NCBI RefSeq assembly: GCF_009834565.1
Contig: NZ_CP019428.1
Coordinates: 4,464,001 to 4,528,000 of the forward strand
From: Pseudomonas sp. R76
Lineage (GTDB): Bacteria; Pseudomonadota; Gammaproteobacteria; Pseudomonadales; Pseudomonadaceae
DNA length: 64,000 bases
Direction of reading: 5' to 3'
Both the position numbers and the translations under genes were made by a program. Below, piece by piece: positions 54,676 to 62,565 of this stretch (position 1 is the stretch's first letter; each line of letters starts with the position of its first letter). The notes beneath the pieces were generated by a model, which did no database searches, had not been told where the DNA came from, and was given only the letters and a program-made list of their open reading frames with translations.

Positions 54676-54904
54676 GCACCCATCCTCCGATAAAGCTCCT
54701 TGGTATGCCCCACATTACACTTTCTGTTCCTATTGTGGAGCAGCATCTTCAGCAGGGCCTACAGGGCCCAGCGCGACTAAAAGCGACATATTTACTATGT
54801 AGGGGATCATTTTGGTATCACGTCGTCGTTAAGTTCAGGCTTGCGTAGGCATGCTTTTATGGATGGTTAATGTAAAGTACCCGGCCCAAATCAAGGATGA
54901 CTTT

Positions 54905-55624
54905 ATGTCTAGTAAGTACCAAACGCGACCATTCGACAACGCTCGAGCGAAAATCCTTTCAATTCATGACGCCACTAGCAGACAGGAAGCACATCGTCTC
55001 TCAGGGGCAACGCAAAACTACGTCGAGACCCTGGAGGAATATGAACTTATCTCTAAGGCACAGCGGATGGTTTTGGACGAGGAACTGGCGAACGCTCGGT
55101 GCAATGGGGAGATCCAAAATGTCCCGCTGATGAAGCGAATCAAGAGTTGCCTCAAGCGGAAATTGGCTACGTGTAAAGCATGGCTTGCTGCCAAAGAGCA
55201 AAAATGGAAAACATACTGGCTAAAGTGGGTCGCGGTAATGACTATCCTAGCCCTTATCTTCACGTTTTGTATGGTTCCTTTCTTTGGCACCGCGATTTCA
55301 TGGAGCTACCTAGTAACAGCGGCGGGACTATTGCTCGTCGCGTTCAGCCTGCTGGTGAGATTTAAATTTTTGCAAGATCTCGCCACTCTGCTGGGGATAG
55401 TGCTGGCTGGCTATTGGTACATACACTCTGTGGGTGGCGCGTTCAACCCTGTCGATGAAGTCTTCCTCATCACGGAACAAAAGGGTGGGTACGTCGCGTT
55501 GGTGAAGGTCGTTAAGGACAAAGATAGTCGTAAGCAAGCCTGTTCATTCGATCCAACCAAAGCGCAATTGACTTGCGAAGTGAGAATCGGAAAAAGCAAT
55601 ACAGACCTGCAACCACAACCATAG
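54905..55624 (+). CDS. Hypothetical membrane protein with helical N-terminus
   Basis: 239 residues from the ATG at 54905 (AAGGATGA upstream); an earlier start at 54851 is less likely. The first 110 residues are charged and helical (EELANARCNGEIQNVPLMKR, KLATCKAWLAAKEQKW), and three membrane helices follow (WVAVMTILALIFTFCMVPFF, YLVTAAGLLLVAFSLLV, LATLLGIVLAGYWYIH) with a short tail carrying two cysteines. Function unknown. It diverges from the DUF4062 gene. Confidence 0.65.
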   Translation: MSSKYQTRPFDNARAKILSIHDATSRQEAHRLSGATQNYVETLEEYELISKAQRMVLDEELANARCNGEIQNVPLMKRIKSCLKRKLATCKAWLAAKEQKWKTYWLKWVAVMTILALIFTFCMVPFFGTAISWSYLVTAAGLLLVAFSLLVRFKFLQDLATLLGIVLAGYWYIHSVGGAFNPVDEVFLITEQKGGYVALVKVVKDKDSRKQACSFDPTKAQLTCEVRIGKSNTDLQPQP

Positions 55625-55912
55625 ATGGGAGTTCAACGGATCAATGGTGAGTCCGTAGGTCGATGCGGGAATCCGGATTCTTAAGCGATTGTGCCGGACT
55701 TGTAAATCAAATGGGCGAACAGGTCATCCGTATCGGAGATCCATTAGCGTCACTTCCGCCTTGCTGTATTTGAAACCAGACCAAAACAGGCGACTGGCCG
55801 ACTCGGTGGGAGCCTTGGTCGTGAGCCGCATGTCGTTGAGCGTATAGCCGTAATACCACTGGAGTATCATCATTCTCTATGACCCAGCCGCACCACACTA
55901 AAGGACTTCGCC

Positions 55913-56407
55913 ATGCACCAAGTTATCAGCGCTGCTTACTACCGACCTGGATTCGCAAGGAGCGCTTGCGCATGGTTAATGATTGACGGCATTGGCATTG
56001 AGCAATGGCTGTCCACTCATCTTGAATGGTCAGACCTCGCAAGCCTTGGTCTTTCTCTTATCTGGCTTATCGACGAAGACGAAGACGCTCTTGCGAATCG
56101 CCGTATAATCCCAGCCGAAGATGGAAGCTCTACAATCGTGCCGTTGTTGGTCTGTAGCGATGACATGAATTTTGACTGTATCGTCTTGGTCGCAGAGCAG
56201 GTAATCGCTGCTGACACCGTACACTGGCGGCGCTTTGGTCGTAGTATTTCGGACAAACTGGAAGTTGGAATCTCGACAAAATGGATCGCCGAGAGCAAGC
56301 CGTTAAGCTTTGCATTGGAGGATTTCCAAAACGCATTGGAGCAGTTCACTCAGTTGTCGAAGACGAAGCCAGACAACCATTGCGATGAACCCTTAAGCCC
56401 TCAATAG
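55913..56407 (+). CDS. Conserved hypothetical protein
   Basis: 164 residues from the ATG at 55913. Segments YYRPGFARSACAWLMIDGI, IVPLLVCSDDMNFDCIVLVA and HWRRFGRSISDKLEVGIST fit a small soluble family common in Pseudomonas islands and near polymorphic toxin loci. A possible immunity protein; that is inference. The 288 bases before it hold no gene I can support. Confidence 0.65.
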   Translation: MHQVISAAYYRPGFARSACAWLMIDGIGIEQWLSTHLEWSDLASLGLSLIWLIDEDEDALANRRIIPAEDGSSTIVPLLVCSDDMNFDCIVLVAEQVIAADTVHWRRFGRSISDKLEVGISTKWIAESKPLSFALEDFQNALEQFTQLSKTKPDNHCDEPLSPQ

Positions 56408-56575
56408 CCTAGCTTACGTTGCATCATTTTTATCGCTATCTAGCCCACTACCACGTTGAAATGTTGACCACGTAGCCCGAATTCACAGTGACCATACATG
56501 CTCCCAGAGGACACGCTGGAGCCGCCATCCTAGTAGAATTCGTCGAGCTGATTACCGCCCACTTTGAGATGTTCT

Positions 56576-56911
56576 ATGAGCTCTGAATTAACTGAAGAAG
56601 AAATGCGTCGTGCCCTATTCGGTACGCCTCAGCCCGAAGAGCAGATATCTGCTCCTCCAGTAAATGAGCGTTTGGAAGAAGTTGTGCTCGCGAAACCCGC
56701 TGTCGCTCCAACAGCCAAAAAGAAGGTCGCGAAAGCATTCACGCCCAGGCTGAGGGTCACGTTACGTGTCGGAAACGACTTTGAGGGGAAGATGATCGAG
56801 TTGATTCACGAGGCCGATACGTTGAGCTCGTTGCTTGCTGAGCAGGAGGCTGTGAAGGCTGCTAGGAAGAAGTACAAGTACGTGGACGTGGTATCGGTTA
56901 AATCGATGTAG
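56576..56911 (+). CDS. Hypothetical island protein
   Basis: 111 residues from the ATG at 56576 (an ATG-like start at 56564 is possible). MSSELTEEEMRRALFGTPQP at the front, a lysine-rich linker (TAKKKVAKAFTPRLRVTLRV) and a helical end (LSSLLAEQEAVKAARKKYKYVDVV). The basic middle could bind nucleic acid. I know similar small genes from Pseudomonas islands, but no function. Confidence 0.6.
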   Translation: MSSELTEEEMRRALFGTPQPEEQISAPPVNERLEEVVLAKPAVAPTAKKKVAKAFTPRLRVTLRVGNDFEGKMIELIHEADTLSSLLAEQEAVKAARKKYKYVDVVSVKSM

Positions 56912-56981
56912 ACGACGCCACTGGGCCGATGAGCTCTCTATCGCTAACGAGCGCGCCCCTTGGCTATGCGCTCTATCTGCA

Positions 56982-57641
56982 TCAACTCGGTGGAGTTGTA
57001 GACGAACAGCCCGTCACTTGAGGGTAAGTCTGGCAAACCTGCATTATTTTGTTTTTGGGCTCAAAGCCATGATCAATCATGCAACGCTGCACTTCTGCAG
57101 TGCGCCCGATGCTTGCGACGTCCAGATTCGACCCAAGTGGCTTCGCATAGCCGCACGCATACATCACCGGCAAGGCTTCACTATCATTTGCTACCTGGAC
57201 TGAGAAATGGAGTGATGCTCCCGCTTTACGCCATGAGACCTGCATACGTTCATCCCGGCCTGAATTTGGTTTTATTGGATGGAAGGCCTCGTCCTCTACA
57301 AACGGCAACGCTTCGAGCTGCGACAAACTGAGCGGACGGCCCTGCCTTTCCTCGACGCAGGCAGGCATGTTCTTCATTATTTCACAGTATTCAAAGCCGT
57401 CTTTTCGGGTAAAACCGAGACGTTGCATGCACTGAAAGTGAATTATCTCTTCGTTTATTGGGAAACGGTTTAGTGGCCCTGCCACAGGGTCACCACATTC
57501 TGCCATTGCGGCTTTAACGCCCTCGACGGAGGTAGAAGCGCGTTTCCATTGGGTGAAAGACGCTGGTGGCGGGCAGCCGGTGAGTAAAAGTACCAATGAG
57601 ATCATGACTGGGATGGTAATGATCTGAGATTTGCTGAACAT
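56982..57641 (-). CDS. Lipoprotein with a duplicated cysteine motif
   Basis: 219 residues with a lipoprotein signal (lipobox LLLTGC at about 18-23) and AAGGACAAAAT before the ATG. Two segments are alike: FQCMQRLGFTRKDGFEYC...MPAC (about 69-92) and QRCMIDHGFEPKNKIMQVC...VTGC (about 187-213), each with C-M-x(2,3)-G-F, a basic stretch and C-x(5-8)-C. They suggest two related disulfide-bonded hairpins flanking a beta-rich middle. Envelope role unknown. Confidence 0.7.
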   Translation of the reverse strand: MFSKSQIITIPVMISLVLLLTGCPPPASFTQWKRASTSVEGVKAAMAECGDPVAGPLNRFPINEEIIHFQCMQRLGFTRKDGFEYCEIMKNMPACVEERQGRPLSLSQLEALPFVEDEAFHPIKPNSGRDERMQVSWRKAGASLHFSVQVANDSEALPVMYACGYAKPLGSNLDVASIGRTAEVQRCMIDHGFEPKNKIMQVCQTYPQVTGCSSTTPPS

Positions 57642-58107
57642 ATTTTGTCCTTAATTTATGTCAGGCCACCCGAATGGTGTCCAACTCTTCGGGGCGAATA
57701 ATTCCACCATATGACTCCCACGGTACCAGCCGCTACCTGGGCGGTCTCAGGTATGCCGGGTGTCAAAACTGCCGGTTGATTTAAGCGATGTCCGTTCTTA
57801 ATGAAATCTGATAAGCGCTACTCATGGAAAGGCTTAGCAACGCTGCAGTTGCCATCCATCAACATCGATAACTGAATCTACATAAGCCGGGCATTCGGGA
57901 GAGTTCTCGTGCCGCTCCTGTGACCTAGACCATGTAACGCGCACTCTAAAGGCGCTTGTGTCCTCTGGTGCCGCAGTAGCACCTGCCATTGTTATGTGGC
58001 GCAGAGCCCTGTGTTCATTCAAGATCGAAAATCACTCTGTCAGGCACATGCAGCTTTCCAAGCTTACACAGCTTGTAAAACCTCCGCCCACCGTGAGCGG
58101 GCTTCTT
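57642..58107. other. Gene-free region
   Basis: No frame here is convincing; a 62-codon minus frame at 57834-58022 lacks any ribosome site. CCGC...GCGG followed by TTCTTTTATT near 58085-58118 may be a weak plus-strand terminator. The left edge carries the promoter region of the lipoprotein gene. Confidence 0.4.
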
Positions 58108-59016
58108 TTATTCCGGTTCCTGCTTGCCCTTCAAAATCGACTCCGTCTGCTTAAGTACAAACGCAGAGCAAGCCCCTGAGAGGTGATTGATAAGCTGTGC
58201 AACATCAGAGCCTGGCGGCGTGTAACCATCGTTTTTGCCATGGGCGGTGCTGCTGGAGTTCCTGAGAGTCCCGACCCCGTGGAAAATAGTTCCGATCCCT
58301 ATAAGTGATTGCTTAGCTCCTTCATTCAGCGTGCCGGCTTCATGCAGTTTTTTTGCGGTACGAGAAATGAGACTTTGCATGGTCAGTGCTTCATATCCAG
58401 TATCCCTAAGCTGCTTGAGGCACGCTTTCAGGACTGTTTCTCCGTGAGAGCTGCTGCGAGCGATGGAGTCTTCTGGATCGACCTCTACAGCCTTCTGAGC
58501 CTTCTGCCATGACTCAAGCAAAGTGGGATGGTGCTCGAGCTGTTTTTCAATGTCTGAGTCAATGGCCGCTTTTTCTGCTGAGACAAACTCGGTTAACCAT
58601 GCATTGGTGGTGCTGATAGTGATGTGCTCTTCTTCCAAACTCCTTGTGATATCTGCTACTAGCGATTCTAAGATTTCCGGTGTACTCAGCAAGAGCAGCC
58701 ATTCAGGCTTGATTTCTGCTAGCTCGCATTCATTCCATTCAGGTTCGGGCCAGCCGTCTGCAAACCGCTCGACTCTTACAATCAGTCTCTCGCCATTGAA
58801 GAACAACCAGCCGGTGGTACCACCGCTTACGGCAATATCTTCTATCTCCCAATGATCAAGCGTTAATGACTTGCTAGAGCCGCAGCAGCCAAGGCCACCC
58901 GAAGAATCTAATAGCTTTTTATCGAACGTTTTCAGACGATCTATTAATCGTTGCCGTTCGCCCTTCACTTTTGTGGACAATGCCGCCAATCCGGTTAACA
59001 CATCGTTCTTCGCCAT
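58108..59016 (-). CDS. Abortive-infection family protein (Abi_C-like C-terminus)
   Basis: 302 residues. The C-terminal 120 residues follow the Abi_C pattern: DPEDSIARSSSHGETVLKAC (the alpha-helical front), SLIGIGTIFHGVGTLRNSSS, TAHGKNDGYTPPGSDVAQLI and CSAFVLKQT. In known members R-N..S/G.AHG is the most conserved part. The N-terminal 170 residues carry two CC pairs and WxxPEW-like stretches, without a known fold. AGGGGATAG precedes the ATG. A phage-defence role is plausible. Confidence 0.75.
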   Translation of the reverse strand: MAKNDVLTGLAALSTKVKGERQRLIDRLKTFDKKLLDSSGGLGCCGSSKSLTLDHWEIEDIAVSGGTTGWLFFNGERLIVRVERFADGWPEPEWNECELAEIKPEWLLLLSTPEILESLVADITRSLEEEHITISTTNAWLTEFVSAEKAAIDSDIEKQLEHHPTLLESWQKAQKAVEVDPEDSIARSSSHGETVLKACLKQLRDTGYEALTMQSLISRTAKKLHEAGTLNEGAKQSLIGIGTIFHGVGTLRNSSSTAHGKNDGYTPPGSDVAQLINHLSGACSAFVLKQTESILKGKQEPE

Positions 59017-59476
59017 GATTTTCTATCCCCTCAATCAGAACTGATCTTTTACAGGAGCCCGCCGAAAATCTCGACTGGGTACTCGACCCAGAACGGCAAA
59101 CTAGAGTCTGCGGTCTGCCTCTAGGTGTAGTTACTACACTCAAACCGCACTATCAACTCGCCTACAAGCCAAGAAATACAGGGCTCACAACGTTTCATCC
59201 TATGGCAGCTAATGGCGGTAAACAGGCGTTGCAGGATTCCCCAAGAACGACGATCAGTCGGCTGCTGACCGAGAACATCGCCCTACGCGAAAATACATCC
59301 CTCCCGCGATTCGAGCTCCAAACCTCGGGATCGTCCTCTGTTCACCTTGGGCATGAGCACAGTTTCTATGTGTGTAGCGCGCCCTATCAGCGAGAGCAAG
59401 CACAGGGATCAAGCTTGCAATGGCTTTTAGCCTCGATGCCAGCTAGATTTGGAGCTTTCTACGATCAAGGAAGAAT
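59017..59476. other. Region without a supported gene
   Basis: A plus-strand frame at 59202-59480 (92 codons) ends overlapping the next start (ATGA) but has no ribosome site and a composition unlike its neighbours; I leave it open. GCGCGCCCTATC at about 59377 matches the start of island repeat copy 3 for 12 bases only. AAGGAAGAAT at the end is the ribosome site of the lipoprotein gene. Confidence 0.4.
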
Positions 59477-59845
59477 ATGAAAAAGCTCATCGCAGTAATG
59501 GGGATCTGTGTCGTACTTGGCGGTTGCGCTACGTCCCACTACACCGCAGGCCGAGACTTTCCGTCAGCTAGTGTAACGAGCATCACCAAAGGCAAAACCA
59601 CGACTGCTGAGTTGAAGTCGCTGTTTGGTGAGCCCTACGCCAAGAGCGCAGTCAGCGAGACTGACGAGAAGTGGATCTACACCTACACCAATGGCTCAGC
59701 CCATGCCCAAAGCTACGTGGTCACCATGAAGGTGACAACTACGGGCACTCAGAAAACGCTCGACGTCTTGATCCGAAATGACGTGGTCATCAACTACACG
59801 TTCAGCGAAGGCCCCGCTCCAGGCACTACCACTGCGACGAACTGA
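59477..59845 (+). CDS. BamE/SmpA-like lipoprotein
   Basis: 122 residues with a lipoprotein signal (lipobox LGGCA at about 15-18). The mature part has the SmpA/OmlA pattern SITKGKTTTAELKSLFGEPY and DEKWIYTYTNG. BamE itself helps insert outer-membrane proteins; this short accessory relative resembles versions found in prophages and islands. The exact role is open. AAGGAAGAAT precedes the ATG. Confidence 0.82.
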   Translation: MKKLIAVMGICVVLGGCATSHYTAGRDFPSASVTSITKGKTTTAELKSLFGEPYAKSAVSETDEKWIYTYTNGSAHAQSYVVTMKVTTTGTQKTLDVLIRNDVVINYTFSEGPAPGTTTATN

Positions 59846-59906
59846 GTTCGCCACCTTGCCATTGGGCGACCCACCGCGCTCAGTGCGTTGTTGATGGAGC
59901 AAGCTC

Positions 59907-61076
59907 ATGGACAGAACATATGCCTTCGTGGATGAGTCCGGGAATTCCGACCTTGATACGTCAAAGGGAGGAAGCTCGGGCTTCTTCATCGTGTGCTCCA
60001 TTCTGGTGGCAGAGAAAGACCTGGAAGCTGCTTATGCCCAAGCTGAAGCACTCCGCAAGCGTCATTTTCAAACTGGCGAGATCAAATCCAGCAATCTGAA
60101 GCCCAAGGATTCAGATCGCCGTGGCCGGATCCTCACCGAGCTAGCCGAGCTGCCATTCAAGCTCTATTTCACCGTCGTTGATAAGTCCCGAATTCACAAA
60201 GATGGCGGCCTCCGTATCAAGACCTCGTTCATAAAATATGTGGACGGGTTGCTCTATGAACGCTTGTTCCGCGCATACCCTGACCTCCAGATGATCGTAG
60301 ACGAGCATGGTGGTCAGGAATTTCAGGAAAGCCTCAAAAGCTACGTTGCAGCGCGGTTTGTCGACGACCTGTTTGGCGATAAGGATGCCTTCCAGACGAT
60401 GGCCAGCAAGGACAACGTTTTGGTTCAGGTTGCAGATTTTTTTGCTGGCTCAGTGGCTCAGATTTATGAGGAGAAAGCTTCGGAAGAAGCAGTTCTTGCC
60501 TACAAACAGATCCTACGGAACCTGACTCTTGGCATGCTTGAGTGGCCATCCAAGTACCAGCCTCTGCTGCCGCCGCCGGCGGATGAATCTGGTTACGCAG
60601 ACTACCAGGTACACCAAGAAGCCCTCCGCCAAGCAGACCTTTTTAGCGAACGGGTTGGTGAGCACCCTGATGAGGATGAGCGCCTACAGCTAAGCATCTT
60701 GCGGTTCTTGAGATTCCAGAGCGAATTTGTCACCAAGGACTACGTACTGACTACGGAGATCATGGCCCATCTAAAAGACAGCGGATTGGGAGAGGTCAAC
60801 GGCCAGAGAATCCGATCCAGGGGCATTGCCAAGCTTCGGGATGCGAACGTCATCATCACAAGCGCGGCGAAGGGTTACAAAATTCCCCAGACGCGTGCGG
60901 ACATCAATGACTTCCTAGAACGGGCATCCGGCATCGTCGTCCCTCTTCTCGAACGCGTTAAAAAAGCGCGCGATGTATACCGGCTGAGCAGTCGAGGAGA
61001 ATATGACATCGTCTCTGCCAACCTTACTGAGCTAGCCAGGCTGCTCGCCGCGCTTGAGGCATTTGCGGGTGACTGA
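59907..61076 (+). CDS. DUF3800 protein
   Basis: 389 residues. YAFVDESGNSDLD at the very start and GEIKSSNLK near residue 51 are the DUF3800 hallmarks, with FTVVDKSRI and MIVDEHGG as the other acidic positions, giving an RNase H-like fold with an acidic active site. The last 180 residues form a helical extension containing RIRSRGIAKLRDANVII, which looks like a winged helix. DUF3800 genes occur often in defence islands. A nuclease role is inferred. Confidence 0.85.
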   Translation: MDRTYAFVDESGNSDLDTSKGGSSGFFIVCSILVAEKDLEAAYAQAEALRKRHFQTGEIKSSNLKPKDSDRRGRILTELAELPFKLYFTVVDKSRIHKDGGLRIKTSFIKYVDGLLYERLFRAYPDLQMIVDEHGGQEFQESLKSYVAARFVDDLFGDKDAFQTMASKDNVLVQVADFFAGSVAQIYEEKASEEAVLAYKQILRNLTLGMLEWPSKYQPLLPPPADESGYADYQVHQEALRQADLFSERVGEHPDEDERLQLSILRFLRFQSEFVTKDYVLTTEIMAHLKDSGLGEVNGQRIRSRGIAKLRDANVIITSAAKGYKIPQTRADINDFLERASGIVVPLLERVKKARDVYRLSSRGEYDIVSANLTELARLLAALEAFAGD

Positions 61077-61223
61077 GCTCGGTAATTACGACGAACCTCA
61101 GCGGGCTGCAATAATTCAGGATGGAAACCATGACGATCCGGTAAGTGCGCGCCTGGAGGTTTGGCTACTGCGAAGCGCGAAGAAAACTTTTAACGTCGCA
61201 CTGGCATCAAAAACTCGATGCCT

Positions 61224-61610
61224 CTATGCTTCGAGTTCCTCGCTATCTGTTAGGCCGCGTGTAACGCTATTGGTATACAAAAATCTTTCAGCAGATCCAC
61301 GTGTTCGCCACGTTTCCACCGCTCGCTGGACGAGCCTCGTCGTGTCAGAAAGATTGAGGTGGTGCTTGGTGGAGTGCGTGAATGTGGGGATCCACCATGG
61401 ATCACCCTCTATAACTATACCAAGGTCATAGTAGTAAACGGACGGGCCTTCGCCACGCCAGTCCCTCATCGCCTCTTCTGCTAGATCCCTCAACTGCTTG
61501 GCCCTTTCATCCATAATTGAGTTCAAGACCACAACGTGGTGATCATTGAGCTCCGCAACGAAATCTTCGACATCGATGATACTGTAGTTCAATATGACTG
61601 CTTGATACAT
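61224..61610 (-). CDS. Hypothetical protein
   Basis: 128 residues from the ATG at 61610, with GGACTGG upstream. VYYYDLGIVIEGDPWWIPTF is the most distinctive segment; the ends are helical and acidic. No signal peptide or enzyme motif. It follows the gene at 61686 on the same strand after 75 bases. Confidence 0.5.
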   Translation of the reverse strand: MYQAVILNYSIIDVEDFVAELNDHHVVVLNSIMDERAKQLRDLAEEAMRDWRGEGPSVYYYDLGIVIEGDPWWIPTFTHSTKHHLNLSDTTRLVQRAVETWRTRGSAERFLYTNSVTRGLTDSEELEA

Positions 61611-61685
61611 CGTTACCAGTCCGCTCTCGTCGATTTTCTAGTGTCATGAGGATAGCACTTAGTTGCAAAGCTTTTTAGCTCAAAG

Positions 61686-62222
61686 TCACTTAACGACCAG
61701 AGTCTCAACGCCAGTAACTGGATCGCGGGAGCTCTCGATGTGACAGGGATTGTCATTTCCGACGTGACTAAATAACGAAATAACTTGGTCAATCGATATA
61801 AAGAATAAAAATTTATCCCTGTCGAGGTCTGAGGTAAAGAATACTCCGTTGACACTCCCATCATCTGAGAGGCAGGGGGCAAAAACAAAACTGTGAATGA
61901 TTCTCCCGCAAACAAACATAACGTCCCGGCTCTCCCCGTTGCTCCTACTCAGGTCGTAGATTTCCTCGAGCTTGTGGTTATTCCTCCACGTTACGGGCTT
62001 AACGTTTGCATACTTCCTGAGGGAGAGAGAAAGCGTCCTTGTTTTATCAGTAACTTTCGTAGGGGACTCGATAAGTCTTCTTACCGAATAGAAACCGATA
62101 AAGATGTCGCGCTCGAGCTGGGCTACCTGATCATCAGCAAGGCCTTTCGAAGTCTTAAGGGTCTTCAGGCGTTTAGCCAATTTTAGCAGCGGACTCTTCC
62201 AGTTTTCACTTTCCCAGACCAT
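61686..62222 (-). CDS. Hypothetical protein
   Basis: 178 residues from the ATG at 62222, which has AGGA eight bases upstream; the frame to 62357 is less likely. The N-terminal half is helical and basic (LLKLAKRLKTLKTSKGLADD, GFYSVRRLIESPTKV), and the C-terminal half is beta-rich (VMFVCGRIIHSFVFAPCL, GVFFTSDLDRDKFLFFISI). No known motif. The lower GC content suggests foreign origin. Confidence 0.6.
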   Translation of the reverse strand: MVWESENWKSPLLKLAKRLKTLKTSKGLADDQVAQLERDIFIGFYSVRRLIESPTKVTDKTRTLSLSLRKYANVKPVTWRNNHKLEEIYDLSRSNGESRDVMFVCGRIIHSFVFAPCLSDDGSVNGVFFTSDLDRDKFLFFISIDQVISLFSHVGNDNPCHIESSRDPVTGVETLVVK

Positions 62223-62565
62223 ATTGTAAGTCCTACGATTTGAACCGATGGGCAGAATCGAAGCGCGCTCATAGTCTAGGCGGCACATCTCTGTATGCTG
62301 GGATGCCGATCTCGGCTGAAGCGCGGGCACCAGTGAATACAACAATGTGCTGAGCATCCTTCAATTGCTGAGCTAAGGCGTCGGTGCTCGTGAACATTCT
62401 TCAGGGCCTGATTTCAGCTGAGGTGTCGACATTTTAATCGTTGGATAGGCTGCTGATGATTGTAGGCCATTTACTTAGAGATCCAAGTCAACCGGATGTC
62501 ATTTTGCCTCGTAGAATCGAGAGGCGTCGGATGGTCACGTCGCCTCGGCCTGGAACTCAGGTCAG

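Noticed and set aside
59377..59388. A sixth copy of the island repeat
   Set aside because: Only 12 bases (GCGCGCCCTATC) agree with copy 3 and the conserved 3' block is missing.
59202..59480. A 92-codon frame whose stop overlaps the BamE-like start
   Set aside because: The overlap is suggestive, but there is no ribosome site, no motif and no conserved look; left as undecided.
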